A stretch of DNA of 52,206 bases from Gammaproteobacteria bacterium (lineage in GTDB: Bacteria; Pseudomonadota; Gammaproteobacteria; GCA-001735895): NCBI GenBank assembly GCA_024232855.1, contig JAAEPH010000034.1, positions 1 through 52,206 on the forward strand, in the 5' to 3' direction. How positions within the stretch are numbered: position 1 is the stretch's first letter; the number at the start of each line of letters is the position of its first letter. The translations under genes and the position numbers were made by a program. Below the pieces are notes generated by a model. The model did not search any database, was not told where the DNA came from, and saw only the letters and a list, made by a program, of their open reading frames with translations. Below, piece after piece: positions 25,412-34,978 of the stretch.

Positions 25412-26177
25412 CGACCCAGGCCGCCTCGAATTCGCGCAGATGAGGCATCTCCGAGTCCTTCAGGTTTTCGCGCACGAGGTCACATTCGGCGCGATACCCG
25501 GTCTGGTCGAGATTGCCGCGGCTGCGTTCGAAATTGAGGTACACCAGGTAGGTGTTCAAGACGTCGGTTTCACAGTAATCGCGGATTTCGCTGATCTGCC
25601 CCTGCTGGTAGGCATCCCATACCTTCGCCCCGCTCATGCCCATTTTCCCGGGGAAGCCGCAAAGCCCGGCAATCTGGTCCAGCGGCGCGCTGGCGCGCGG
25701 CTGGTAAGCCGCAAGTACGTCCATCAGGTCAGTGTGACGTTCGTGGAATCGACTCAGGTAATTGTTGTAACGAAAGCTGTTGTCGTTCTGACCGCTTTCC
25801 CAGTAATGCGCGGCATTGATCGGATACAGCAGGCTGCGGTAATGAATAACCGGCAAATCGAAGCCGCTGCCGTTCCACGACACCAGGCGCGGGGTATAGC
25901 GTTCGATGCCGCTGAAAAAACGCTGCAGCAATTCCCGCTCGTCGGAGTCGACGTCGCCCAGCGACCATACCTTGAACTGATCGCGAGTGCGCAGCACCGC
26001 CGAAATCGCGACGATGCGATGTAAGTGATGGCGCAGAAAATCGGTGCCCGACTGTTGCCGCCGCAGCTGAAAAACGGCGCGCGCGACGTCGTCGTCGGAG
26101 AGGCCGTGTAAATCATGGAGGCGGCGGCAACCGTCGATGTCGGGTATGGTTTCTATATCGAAGACGAAAACGTTCAT
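25404..26177 (-). CDS. PolB-like 3'-5' exonuclease (DEDD family)
   Basis: A 257-residue predicted 3'-5' exonuclease like the proofreading domain of family B polymerases, without a polymerase domain. The acidic metal-binding motifs are FDIETIPD (ExoI, D6 and E8), WNGSGFDLPVI (ExoII) and DYCETDVLNTYLVYL (ExoIII region). The family is widespread in proteobacteria and its cellular role is not settled; a DNA-repair or RNA-processing role is possible. It overlaps rlmD by eight bases, so they are probably co-transcribed. Confidence 0.85.
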   Translation of the reverse strand: MNVFVFDIETIPDIDGCRRLHDLHGLSDDDVARAVFQLRRQQSGTDFLRHHLHRIVAISAVLRTRDQFKVWSLGDVDSDERELLQRFFSGIERYTPRLVSWNGSGFDLPVIHYRSLLYPINAAHYWESGQNDNSFRYNNYLSRFHERHTDLMDVLAAYQPRASAPLDQIAGLCGFPGKMGMSGAKVWDAYQQGQISEIRDYCETDVLNTYLVYLNFERSRGNLDQTGYRAECDLVRENLKDSEMPHLREFEAAWVDV

Positions 26178-26190
26178 AACTGGGTCCGTA

Positions 26191-26538
26191 TCAGTTTTGC
26201 GGAAAGAATCCGGTAGTCAGGTAGCGGTCATCGCGATCACAGGTGACGGTTACGATATGGGCATCAGACAATTCCTGCGCCAGGCGTAAACTCGCGCATA
26301 TCGGCCCGCCCGAGGAGATGCCGCAAAAGATGCCTTCATGTGCGGCGAGTTCGGGGTTGTATCTTTCGGTGTCAGCGTGCGCCTCGGCGTGTTTGATCAT
26401 GCTATAGACCTGCCGGTCCTTGACCGAACCGGCAGGATTATTGCCTTCCAGTTTTACCGAAAATCTGTTGCGCACACCGGCGCCGAGACGCCGCAATGTC
26501 GCGAACGGCGTATTTCCGATATAATCCTGCGAAAACAT
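26191..26538 (-). pseudogene. cysM: cysM remnant with internal in-frame deletion
   Basis: This 115-residue frame joins the start and end of cysteine synthase B with the centre missing. The N-terminal part IGNTPFATL...EGNNPAGSVKDRQVYSMI keeps the PLP lysine. At about residue 55 it passes straight to ELAAHEGIFCGISSGGPICASL and the C-terminal CDRDDRYLTTGFF. CysM is normally ~295-300 residues, so about 180-190 residues are gone, including the ATSGNTG and GTTGT motifs needed for substrate and cofactor binding. The product should not be active. Its place between barA and rlmD is the conserved cysM position, so this is the native gene in decay. Confidence 0.85.
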
Positions 26539-26730
26539 GGCCTTAGAATCTAATCAACCAGGGATGGGAATTCAGCAAGTCATTCTACTTTAATGCTGAA
26601 ACGCAGATAAGCGATTTCTGATCCCGCGGGGAGAAATCTTTGCCATCGAGTTTCACGAACCGTTTTTTACCGCCAACTGCACCGCCGGCGCGGTCGGGTG
26701 GCGAGCCTGATATCGGGAGGATTACAGGCC

Positions 26731-27657
26731 ATGAGGTATTTGATACCACCGTTGAACTGGTTAAAAGGACTCGTAATCGGCGCCGTATTCATGTCGACGC
26801 CAGTCTTGCTTGCGGCCGCACCGCTTGCCGATGAAATCATAGTCGTCAAAAGCAGCGATAACGTCTATTTCAACAAAAGCGTCACAACCCTGATCGGCCA
26901 TGCCGACGAGTCGCTTTCCTTCAAGGTGTTGATGCCCGGGCAGTTAAACTCTGATTTCACCGATCCGGACGATCGCAGGCTTTTCATCACCTTCGGCGCG
27001 GAAGCCACCAGTGCGGTCAAACAACTCGATGCAGACGCCCACCTGATCAGCGCCTACCTGACATTCGAACAGTACCGGGAACTCGCAATCGACGATCAGC
27101 TGGCGATTTTGCTGGATCAGCCACTGCAGCGATATCTCGCCTTTTGCAAGTTACTGCTGGGCCTGGACTCGGTCGGCATCATTCTCGAGAGCGATCCCGG
27201 AAGCGACCCGCTGCTCGCCCCATCCGCGGGCGACTACGACCTCACCCTGAATCAGTATCGACTCGACACGGCCAATAAGCTGCTGCCGGTACTTCGCCAA
27301 CTGCTGCACGAAAATGACGCCCTGTTGATGTTGCCACGACAATCCATTTACAACCCGGATACCCTGAAAGCCGTGTTGTTGACCAGCTACCGCAACCACA
27401 AGCCAGCCGTCAGCTACTCGCCGGCCCATGTCAGGGCGGGCGCACTGGCGTCGATTTACTCGTCACCGGTGGATATCGGCAGGCACCTGGCGCAAATCGT
27501 CAACCAGCGCCTCGAGCACCCATCCGCGGCCACCGTCGGCTTCGAATATGCCCGGTTCTACACGATTGCAACCAATCCCAGCGTCGCGCTGGCACTGGCG
27601 ATCAACCTGCTCGACGAACGCGAACTGAGATCCAGCCTGGACCGGGTAAGGCCGTGA
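26731..27657 (+). CDS. Periplasmic binding-protein-like component coupled to a BarA-like kinase
   Basis: A 308-residue exported protein. Residues 1-34 look like a signal peptide (WLKGLVIGAVFMSTPVLLAAAP). The mature part has the character of the ABC_sub_bind fold: short strands with FITFGAEATSAVKQL and VLLTSYRNHKPAVSYS, then LASIYSSPVDIGRHLAQIV, a stretch typical of that family's second lobe. GGAGG lies about ten bases before ATG 26731. The next gene, a hybrid kinase, starts with GTG overlapping this stop by four bases. No permease or ATPase is adjacent, so a role as ligand receptor for the kinase is inferred rather than transport. Confidence 0.65.
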   Translation: MRYLIPPLNWLKGLVIGAVFMSTPVLLAAAPLADEIIVVKSSDNVYFNKSVTTLIGHADESLSFKVLMPGQLNSDFTDPDDRRLFITFGAEATSAVKQLDADAHLISAYLTFEQYRELAIDDQLAILLDQPLQRYLAFCKLLLGLDSVGIILESDPGSDPLLAPSAGDYDLTLNQYRLDTANKLLPVLRQLLHENDALLMLPRQSIYNPDTLKAVLLTSYRNHKPAVSYSPAHVRAGALASIYSSPVDIGRHLAQIVNQRLEHPSAATVGFEYARFYTIATNPSVALALAINLLDERELRSSLDRVRP

Positions 27658-30407
27658 GAAACCTCGGCATCAAGTACCAGATATTGTTGGTCACCCTGAT
27701 TCCCGTGCTCCTGATCGACATTTTTTTCACCTGGTCCCATATTACCCGCAGCATCGATCAGGCTAACGAATTGCTGCGCAGCAAGGGCCTCATCATAGCT
27801 CGCCAGATAGCCGGCGCCTCCGAATTCAACCTGTTTAGCGGCAACGATAGCCAGATTCAGTACCTTCTCGAACAATCGGTCGGTTCCGATGACATCGTGC
27901 TGGCCTCGGTATACGACAAGCAGGGCAATCTGATCGCCGAGTCAGCGTCCGCGTCCTTCAGTCGATCCGACACCACCGACTACGTCTACTTTCGCCAGGC
28001 GATACTGTCGCAGGGGGTCGTGTACTCCGACGTGTTCACCCCCGATACCGGAGATGTTCAACACAGCAGCGTTCTCGGCTGGGTAAATCTTTATATATCA
28101 CGGCAGCATTTACGCCAGAAGACACTACAGATCATCAGTGAATCGATCGTGTTTTTCATCTCGATTCTGATCATGGCGGTGATCCTGACGATCGTCATCG
28201 GACGCCGAATTACGCAGCCCATTTTTCGCCTGATGGAGCACCTCAAGCTTGTCGAAACCGGTCAACTCGGCAAAGTCATCGAGCCGACCGAGTTGAATGA
28301 GATCGGTGCGCTGCAAAAGGGTTTTAATCGCATGACCCATGCTCTGCTCGCCAATCGACGACATTTAAATCGGCGCATACAGCAGGCAACCCAGCAGTTG
28401 AATGAAGCGATCACCGGCCTCGAATCGAAAAACCGCGAGCTCGGTTTTGCCCGCGATCTGGCCCAGGATGCGAATCGAACCAAGTCCGAGTTCCTCGCCA
28501 ACATGAGCCACGAAATACGCACCCCTATCAATGGCATCAAGGGATTTATCAGCCTGCTCAGCCAGTCCAGGCTCGATTCGTCACAGCAGCGTTATGTCGA
28601 CATTATCCTCAAATCGACCAACGATCTGACCAGCATCATCAACGAGATTCTCGATTTCTCGAAAATGGAATCGGGCAAACTGCATATCGTCGACGAAGAA
28701 TTCGATCTCTACGAAGTCATCGAGCAAACCAGGGACATACTGTTTATCAACGTGCTCGCAAAAAACATCGACCTCAACCTGATTATCTTCAGCGACACGC
28801 CGCGCAGGGTGACCGGCGACAAACTCAGATTGAAGCAGATATTGCTCAACCTGATTGGAAATGCGATCAAGTTTACCGACCAGGGCCGTGTCGTCGTAAG
28901 GGTTTGCCTCGAAGATCTCGACGACGAAGGCGCCAGTGTTGGCATCACCGTTGAGGATAGCGGCATCGGTATCTCCGAAGCGGACCAGCAATCCCTTTTC
29001 CAGGCGTTCAGCCAGGTAGAGAGTTCCGACACCCGTCGCTATAGCGGAACCGGACTCGGCCTCGTCATCAGCAAGAACCTGGCCAGGCTCATGGGCGGCG
29101 ATATCTCCATGCAATCCACCGAGGGTAAGGGTTCGAAATTCAGTCTGGTTCTGCCCTTCGGGCCAAGCGGGAGAAATGACAATGCGCGCGAAAACGTTGC
29201 GGCACCTGTAACCGCGCTGATTTTCGCCAGCGAGCAAAACTGTCTGATGGAGATTCGTACGCTCTTCGAACGCGCGGGAGCAGACACCGAATGTGAATTG
29301 ATCGACTCCAGTCAGGACAGCGAAGCGGTTCTACGCAGTATTCAGCGCGCGATCGCCTGGGTCGATTTTCTGGTGTTCGATTTGCGGCATCTCGAGCCGG
29401 GGCTGGAGACATTACTGAATCACGATATCACCCGTAACACCCGAGTAATCCTCATGCACTATGATCCCGATGTCGAAATACCGCTCAAACTGGACGGCAT
29501 CGAGTTTGTTTCGATCATCAATGCCGGCCGCAAGATTGCGCAGATCGTCAGCAGGCAGATTCCCGTGGATGGGCAAACCGATACCGTTGCCGAGCCGGCG
29601 GTGACGCAATCGAAAAAGGTACTGCTGGTTGACGATAACCCGATCAACCTGAAACTCGGCAGCGAGTTAATCCAGCTGTGGGGACACGAAGTTTACGAGG
29701 CCGACCACGGTGAAAAGGCCTTCGAGGTTTACCAGCGGGAATCATTCGACCTGGTTATTCTCGATATTCAGATGCCCGGTATCGATGGTGTCAGCCTGTT
29801 GCAGATGATGCGCGAGTACAAACCCGAAGACAATACACCCATGGTCGCGCTAACGGCCAACGTGTTAAACCGGGAAGCGGATCGCCTGCTCGAACTGGGA
29901 TTCGATTATTTTCTCGGCAAACCGATTGACGAGAGTAAGTTTCGCGCCCTGCTGGACGGCAAGCCTCTGCGCCGCACGGCTTCCAGTGAATCCAGTCCTG
30001 AGCCTGCAAGCCCGGAGTGCTCCGTCGACTACGCCGGATCGTTGACGCTGTGCGCCGACAACCGGTCACTGCTCAAACAGATCATGGAAATCCTTCGCCG
30101 TGATATCCCGGATCAACGCCGCCAACTCGCGGACGCCTTCGCTGAACTGGATTACGACAGGCTTGGTGCGCTTGCCCACAAGCTGCAGGGCGTGACCTGC
30201 TATGCCAGCCTGCCGCGACTCAAGCGCCTGGTGGCAGGCCTGCAGCGGCAGCTGGCGGGTAACGCCGGCACGCCGCTGGAGCCGCTCATGCGCGAACTCG
30301 ACGAGGAACTGAAAACCATCGATGCCAGTGTCGCTGAACATCTCGAAGGGCTCGCCGGGAGCCCTGCCGAAGGTCAGGATTCGAGCACCACCATCGCCAC
30401 GACATAG
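27654..30407 (+). CDS. barA: Hybrid sensor histidine kinase, BarA-like
   Basis: A 917-residue tripartite kinase. TM1 ~10-28, a periplasmic sensor ~30-155, TM2 ~163-183, HAMP ~184-240, HisKA with FLANMSHEIRTPINGIKGF (H286), and a HATPase domain with NLIGNAIKF and DSGIGIS, then YSGTGLGLVISK. A degenerate receiver-like stretch (~520-630) lacks an obvious phosphoacceptor. The true receiver starts near 654 (LLVDDNPINLKL) with LDIQMPGIDG (D704), and a C-terminal HPt domain has LAHKLQGVTC (H842). BarA phosphorylates UvrY/GacA and so controls the Csr small RNAs. That regulator is not in the window. Position beside acpS and the cysM-rlmD group supports the name. GTG start at 27654; its end overlaps convergent acpS by 34 bases. 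Confidence 0.88.
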   Translation: MRNLGIKYQILLVTLIPVLLIDIFFTWSHITRSIDQANELLRSKGLIIARQIAGASEFNLFSGNDSQIQYLLEQSVGSDDIVLASVYDKQGNLIAESASASFSRSDTTDYVYFRQAILSQGVVYSDVFTPDTGDVQHSSVLGWVNLYISRQHLRQKTLQIISESIVFFISILIMAVILTIVIGRRITQPIFRLMEHLKLVETGQLGKVIEPTELNEIGALQKGFNRMTHALLANRRHLNRRIQQATQQLNEAITGLESKNRELGFARDLAQDANRTKSEFLANMSHEIRTPINGIKGFISLLSQSRLDSSQQRYVDIILKSTNDLTSIINEILDFSKMESGKLHIVDEEFDLYEVIEQTRDILFINVLAKNIDLNLIIFSDTPRRVTGDKLRLKQILLNLIGNAIKFTDQGRVVVRVCLEDLDDEGASVGITVEDSGIGISEADQQSLFQAFSQVESSDTRRYSGTGLGLVISKNLARLMGGDISMQSTEGKGSKFSLVLPFGPSGRNDNARENVAAPVTALIFASEQNCLMEIRTLFERAGADTECELIDSSQDSEAVLRSIQRAIAWVDFLVFDLRHLEPGLETLLNHDITRNTRVILMHYDPDVEIPLKLDGIEFVSIINAGRKIAQIVSRQIPVDGQTDTVAEPAVTQSKKVLLVDDNPINLKLGSELIQLWGHEVYEADHGEKAFEVYQRESFDLVILDIQMPGIDGVSLLQMMREYKPEDNTPMVALTANVLNREADRLLELGFDYFLGKPIDESKFRALLDGKPLRRTASSESSPEPASPECSVDYAGSLTLCADNRSLLKQIMEILRRDIPDQRRQLADAFAELDYDRLGALAHKLQGVTCYASLPRLKRLVAGLQRQLAGNAGTPLEPLMRELDEELKTIDASVAEHLEGLAGSPAEGQDSSTTIATT

Positions 30408-30751
30408 TGTTTTTCATCGGACAGCGAAACCAGGGAATTGCGGATCTGTAAGCGAGCCACGAGCCCGTCGGCTGCTTCCAGGAAGCGCAACATCGGCTTG
30501 CCCTGCGCATTATTTTCAATCTGCATGGAATGAAAACCAAGCTTTGCGCCAATTCCGGTTCCGCAGGCCTTGGCGACGGCCTCCTTGGCGGCAAAGCGCA
30601 TTGCCAGGTAACTACTGCTACGCTTGCGACGTTCGAATTCGAGGAATTCGTCGCCGGTTAACACGCGCCGCGCAAAACGCTCGCCAAATTCCTGGTTGAG
30701 CTTGTCGACACGGGCAATTTCGATGATATCGACGCCAATGCCGACGATCAT
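30374..30751 (-). CDS. acpS: Holo-[acyl-carrier-protein] synthase
   Basis: A 125-residue phosphopantetheinyl transferase that attaches the 4'-phosphopantetheine arm of CoA to acyl carrier protein. [12 protein letters not shown] holds the metal ligand D8, and [18 protein letters not shown] holds E57, as in all AcpS. Normal length. Start overlaps the pdxJ stop by four bases, and the stop overlaps barA from the other side. Confidence 0.95.
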   Translation of the reverse strand: MIVGIGVDIIEIARVDKLNQEFGERFARRVLTGDEFLEFERRKRSSSYLAMRFAAKEAVAKACGTGIGAKLGFHSMQIENNAQGKPMLRFLEAADGLVARLQIRNSLVSLSDEKHYVVAMVVLES

Positions 30752-31488
30752 GAACCCTGCGCCCGCGCGGCCAGCATGATTTCCTTGATGTCACGAATTG
30801 CCCGATCCAGCCCCAGGAAAACCGCATCGGCGATAATCGCATGCCCGATATTCAACTCGCTGACCAGCGGGTTGGCGGCAATCGGCCTCACGTTATGTCG
30901 ATTGAGACCGTGTCCAGCGTTCACCTGCAGTCCCTTGTCGTGTGCGTAGGCGATGGCATCGTTGAGCCTGGCCAGCAGTTCGACCTGCTCGTCTCCGTGG
31001 GCGTCGGCATAGTGGCCGGTGTGTATCTCGATACAGGGTGCGCCGCATTGGACGACGGCGTCGATCTGCTCGCGGTTGGCATCGATGAAGGGTGAAACCC
31101 GGGTTCCGACCTGCGCCAGGCGCGCGCAGGCGGATTTCATCTGCTCGATTTGCCCGGCGACGTCGAGGCCGCCCTCGGTAGTCAACTCTTCGCGTTTTTC
31201 AGGCACCAGGCAAACGTCCTCAGGCTCGAGGTCACAGGCGAAAGCGAGCATTTCATCGGTAATCGCAATTTCCAGGTTTAACTTGGTATTGACGACCTGC
31301 TTGAGCAACAACGCATCGCGCTCCTGGATATGGCGGCGATCTTCGCGTAGATGAAAGGTGATCGAATCGGCGCCCGAGTACTCGGCGACCTGGGCCGCGT
31401 ATACCGGGTCGGGGAAGCGCGTGCCACGCGCCTGGCGCAGGGTAGCGACGTGGTCGATGTTAACCCCGAGCGTGATCGGATGTATCAT
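30748..31488 (-). CDS. pdxJ: Pyridoxine 5'-phosphate synthase
   Basis: A 246-residue TIM-barrel enzyme that joins 1-deoxyxylulose 5-phosphate and 3-amino-2-oxopropyl phosphate in vitamin B6 synthesis. [15 protein letters not shown] at the N-terminus, [13 protein letters not shown], and the C-terminal [12 protein letters not shown] and [13 protein letters not shown] motifs are diagnostic. It overlaps recO by four bases and acpS by four bases, in the conserved recO-pdxJ-acpS order. Confidence 0.96.
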   Translation of the reverse strand: MIHPITLGVNIDHVATLRQARGTRFPDPVYAAQVAEYSGADSITFHLREDRRHIQERDALLLKQVVNTKLNLEIAITDEMLAFACDLEPEDVCLVPEKREELTTEGGLDVAGQIEQMKSACARLAQVGTRVSPFIDANREQIDAVVQCGAPCIEIHTGHYADAHGDEQVELLARLNDAIAYAHDKGLQVNAGHGLNRHNVRPIAANPLVSELNIGHAIIADAVFLGLDRAIRDIKEIMLAARAQGS

Positions 31489-32183
31489 TTGCGCCTCATC
31501 ATTTCAGAAAATACGTCACGGGATTTTAACGTTTTTCCGTGCAAGTTAAAGTCTATAGTACTGCGCAGCACCGATTTGGCGAGTCTCAGTACCGACTCCC
31601 CGGCATAATCTCCTCTGCACCAGTCGATAACGACGCGGCCGCTGACCGAATCACGGGCGCCGGCGGTACAGGCGACAAAACCACCGTTGATGACAAACTG
31701 GTAATGCAGGTTTTCATCGATCGCCTGCCCGCTAACGGCATCCGCGGACACATCCGGGAAGTAACCCAGTATGCGCATCAATTCGAGTTCGAACATACGC
31801 AGGCTGGACTCTTCGAGCTTGACCACGGCATGTTGCAACAGCCCAAGATAAGCAGCGAACACCTCGGCGTTGGCTTCCCCCGGGGGGAGCATGGCGCCAA
31901 TCAGTTCGTTCACGTAGAGCAAGGCCAGGTAGTTTTCTTCGGCAACCGGCAACACCTGGCCTTCAATGCCGGTCAGGGTCTTGAGTTCCTGGCGGCCGCT
32001 CCAGTTGATGCTGAGCATGACGAATGGCTGGTACGGGGCTTGCGACGAACTACGGCGTGCACCGCGCGCCAGCGCCCGGATACAACCGTAGTCCCGGGTA
32101 AAGATATCGAGAATCAGGCTCGAGTTGCGCCAGTCCCTGCGCCGCAGGATAAAGGAAGCCTGATCAGTGACCCGGGTTTCCAT
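31485..32183 (-). CDS. recO: DNA repair protein RecO
   Basis: A 232-residue RecFOR-pathway protein that loads RecA and anneals single-stranded DNA. The N-terminal OB fold, [20 protein letters not shown] then [15 protein letters not shown], matches the family; the alpha-helical C-terminus follows. The ATG at 32183 (METRVTDQ) fits the family start. An upstream in-frame ATG at 32219 would add 12 residues inside era. With 32183 the gene still overlaps era by 20 bases. Usual zinc-binding Cys are not obvious. Confidence 0.92.
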   Translation of the reverse strand: METRVTDQASFILRRRDWRNSSLILDIFTRDYGCIRALARGARRSSSQAPYQPFVMLSINWSGRQELKTLTGIEGQVLPVAEENYLALLYVNELIGAMLPPGEANAEVFAAYLGLLQHAVVKLEESSLRMFELELMRILGYFPDVSADAVSGQAIDENLHYQFVINGGFVACTAGARDSVSGRVVIDWCRGDYAGESVLRLAKSVLRSTIDFNLHGKTLKSRDVFSEMMRRK

Positions 32184-33066
32184 CGGAGTACCCAAATGAG
32201 GCCAGGGACTTTTCGTCATCGGCCCAGTCGACTCGCAGTTTTACCCAAAGCTGCAGGTAAACCCGGGTGCCGATGAGACGCTCGATATCGCTGCGCGCCA
32301 GCGACCCGGTCCTTTTCAGCAGGCTGCCATTCTTGCCGATGACAATCGCTTTCTGGGATTTGCGTTCGACCCAGATGGTTGCCGAGATACGCGTAATGTC
32401 GCCTTCCTCGACGTAGTGATCGATACTCACGGTGATCGAGTAAGGCAGTTCCTGCTTGAGCACACGGAACAGCTTTTCCCTGATGATTTCGGCGCTGATA
32501 AATCGCATCGATTTATCGGTGAGCTGGTCATCGGGAAATTGTGGCAGCCCCGGCGGCAAACGCGCAACAATGAGCTGCTCGAGGCGGTCGAGATTATCGC
32601 GAGTGAGCGCCGATACCGGCACCGATTCGAAATCGGGTGTTTGCCGGGCGACCTTTTGCATGATCGGCAGCGAGGCTTCGCGGCCCGACTGATCGGTCTT
32701 GTTGAGCACGACCAGCACATTTTTATAACCGCTTACGCGTTGCAGAATTTTTTCGTCGTCCTGGTTGAAGTTGGTAATATCGAGCAGCACGCAAATCAGG
32801 TCGGCATCGTCGAGCATGCTGCTCGCGGCACGATTCATGTAGCGGTGAATGGCTTTTTTCCTGCTGTCGTGGATTCCGGGCGTATCGACAAAAATACACT
32901 GGTAGTGGTCGCTGGTTTTTATGCCCAGTATCTGGTGGCGGGTGGTCTGCGGGCGATGCGCGGTGATGCTTAATTTTTCGCCGACCAGGGCATTCATCAG
33001 GGTCGACTTGCCGGTGTTCGGTTTACCGATCAAGGCCACGTAGCCGCAACGAAATTCGTCTTTCAT
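32164..33066 (-). CDS. era: GTPase Era
   Basis: A 300-residue GTPase required for 16S rRNA maturation and 30S assembly. G-domain motifs are GKPNTGKST (14-22), DTPGIHD and NKTD, and the C-terminal KH RNA-binding domain contains VIGKNGSLLKR. Normal length. The start overlaps the rnc stop by four bases, as is common for rnc-era. Confidence 0.97.
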   Translation of the reverse strand: MKDEFRCGYVALIGKPNTGKSTLMNALVGEKLSITAHRPQTTRHQILGIKTSDHYQCIFVDTPGIHDSRKKAIHRYMNRAASSMLDDADLICVLLDITNFNQDDEKILQRVSGYKNVLVVLNKTDQSGREASLPIMQKVARQTPDFESVPVSALTRDNLDRLEQLIVARLPPGLPQFPDDQLTDKSMRFISAEIIREKLFRVLKQELPYSITVSIDHYVEEGDITRISATIWVERKSQKAIVIGKNGSLLKRTGSLARSDIERLIGTRVYLQLWVKLRVDWADDEKSLASFGYSDGNPGH

Positions 33067-33734
33067 AACCCGAGTCTGTCCAGTAAATTCTGCGCCGCCT
33101 GTTGTTCCGCTTTCTTGCGGCTGGAACCTTTACCGCGACTTTGCAGCTCGAAGTCCACCAGCTCGCAACCCACGGTAAACACCTGGTCATGGGACTTGCC
33201 GCTGGTTTGTTCCACCGTGTATCGGGGTAACTCCTTTTGACGCGCCTGCAGATACTCCTGCAGCCGTGTCTTCGCATCTTTCAGGTTGCTGTCGGCATCG
33301 ACGTTTTGCAGCAGATCACGAAACAGGTGCAGTATGACGGTTTCCGCCTGTGCATAGTCACTGTCCAGGTAAATGGCGGCGATGAGCGCCTCGAGTGCAT
33401 CCGATAGTATGGAATCACGCCGAAAGCCACCGCTCTTCAACTCGCCCCCGCCCAGGCGAATATGATCACCCAGGTCGATTGCGCGGGCTACCCCGGCGAG
33501 CGGTTCCTGCTTTACCAGCGAGGCCCTGATGCGACTCAGGTCGCCCTCGCTGGCGTCGTCGAACTGCAGGTAAATATGATTGGAAATGACCAGGTTGAGA
33601 ATACTGTCGCCAAGAAACTCGAGGCGCTCGTTGTTGAGGTTGCGCGAGAAGCTGCAATGCGTCAATGCCTGTTCGAGTAACTCCTTGTGCCTGAATTGAT
33701 ATCCTGTGAATGTGCTTAAATTGTCGGGTGTCAC
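33063..33734 (-). CDS. rnc: Ribonuclease III
   Basis: A 223-residue double-strand RNA endonuclease that processes rRNA precursors. The signature NERLEFLGDS (35-44) and DALEALIAAIYLD carry the catalytic acids. The C-terminal dsRNA-binding domain ends in SRKKAEQQAAQNLLDRLGL. It overlaps the DUF4845 gene upstream by four bases. Confidence 0.97.
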   Translation of the reverse strand: MTPDNLSTFTGYQFRHKELLEQALTHCSFSRNLNNERLEFLGDSILNLVISNHIYLQFDDASEGDLSRIRASLVKQEPLAGVARAIDLGDHIRLGGGELKSGGFRRDSILSDALEALIAAIYLDSDYAQAETVILHLFRDLLQNVDADSNLKDAKTRLQEYLQARQKELPRYTVEQTSGKSHDQVFTVGCELVDFELQSRGKGSSRKKAEQQAAQNLLDRLGL

Positions 33735-34114
33735 CGATCGATCACTATCGAATCGGAGAACTTCGCACCGATGAACAGGTTGCCTACGTAGCTGTCACGA
33801 ATTTCGTAGGTGACGGTTACCGTCGTCTTGCCATCCTTGCGCTCCATCGTCACGTGCTCGCGCTCGATCGAGCGAACTTCGTTGATATACAGGCGTTTTC
33901 TCAGCGATTCCCAGATTGCGCGCTTGGACTTTGGATCGATCGCCAAATCGTTTTGCACGGCTTCCATTGCCGATTTCAGATTGAAGTTCTCGTAGTACAT
34001 CGGATAGACCTTGAAGAAGGTGACAACCAACATCGTGAAAACACCCACGATGACGAGCCAGCCGACAGAGGACAGGCCTTTTTGACGATGTCCCATGTTT
34101 GTTAATCTTTTCAT
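33731..34114 (-). CDS. DUF4845 membrane protein between lepB and rnc
   Basis: A 127-residue small protein with one N-terminal membrane helix (~16-36, LSSVGWLVIVGVFTMLVVTF) and a periplasmic remainder with the FKVYPMYYENF motif. This position and pattern match the DUF4845 family found beside lepB and rnc in gammaproteobacteria. The N-terminus has a type IV pilin-like look, but no cleavage glycine pattern is clear. Function is not known. It starts ten bases after the lepB stop and overlaps rnc by four bases. Confidence 0.85.
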   Translation of the reverse strand: MKRLTNMGHRQKGLSSVGWLVIVGVFTMLVVTFFKVYPMYYENFNLKSAMEAVQNDLAIDPKSKRAIWESLRKRLYINEVRSIEREHVTMERKDGKTTVTVTYEIRDSYVGNLFIGAKFSDSIVIDR

Positions 34115-34124
34115 TACGATTTCC

Positions 34125-34949
34125 TCATTGAGAAATTGTTCGGCCTACCCTGGATATATCCAGCCCCGTTCCCTTGTCGCGCCAGTCCCAGTGCATCCAT
34201 ATCCAGCAAGCTTTTCCGACCAGGTTCTCTTCGGGCACATATCCCCATATCCTGCTGTCGTTGCTGTTGTCCCGATTATCGCCCATGACAAAGTAGTGGC
34301 CCTCGGGGACGACAACTTCACCGTTGATGCCATAAGCCGTGCCGGGATTGGTCATGACCGTGTAATCGACATCGCCAGTCGATTCAATATACACCTGGCA
34401 CCTGGCTCCGGCGCGATCACAGCCGCTCGCGTTTTGCATCAGGTTAACATCTCCCAGTCCCTGATACACGGCATCGACCTCGATATTCAGCGGCTTGCCA
34501 TTAATCGACAAGCGACGATTATAGTAACTTACGTGATCTCCGGGCAAACCGATAACCCGCTTGATATAATCCTGCGATTCATCCTTAGGATAGCGGAAAA
34601 CGATGACATCGCCACGTTGCGGTCTGTCGCCTTCGGTAATGCGATGGTAGGTGACCGGCAAACGCAGGCCGTAGCTGAACTTGTTGACCAGGATAAAATC
34701 ACCGACCAGCAGCGACGGCATCATCGAGCCCGAGGGTATGCGGAAAGGTTCAACCAGGAAAGCACGTAATATCAGCACAGCCAGTAGCACCGGGAAAAAG
34801 GCGCGCGCGTACTCGACCAGCAGCGGCTCCTTCACCTTGCTGATCGATTCCTGCCGCCGCCGGGCAAACAGCAAAGCATCGGCCAGCCATACCAGGCCCG
34901 TAACGGCGCTCGCAATTACCAGAAGAAACTCAAAATCAAAATGGATCAT
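34125..34949 (-). CDS. lepB: Signal peptidase I
   Basis: A 274-residue inner-membrane protease that removes signal peptides from secreted proteins. Two N-terminal membrane segments (~5-28 and ~50-66) are followed by the Ser/Lys dyad: S75 in FRIPSGSMMPSL and K130 in QDYIKRVIGLPGD. The C-terminal GDNRDNSNDSRIWG box E is present. It lies 29 bases after lepA. Confidence 0.96.
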   Translation of the reverse strand: MIHFDFEFLLVIASAVTGLVWLADALLFARRRQESISKVKEPLLVEYARAFFPVLLAVLILRAFLVEPFRIPSGSMMPSLLVGDFILVNKFSYGLRLPVTYHRITEGDRPQRGDVIVFRYPKDESQDYIKRVIGLPGDHVSYYNRRLSINGKPLNIEVDAVYQGLGDVNLMQNASGCDRAGARCQVYIESTGDVDYTVMTNPGTAYGINGEVVVPEGHYFVMGDNRDNSNDSRIWGYVPEENLVGKACWIWMHWDWRDKGTGLDISRVGRTISQ

Positions 34950-34978
34950 TCAATGGCCCTGGGTTCAGCACCCCGCAG

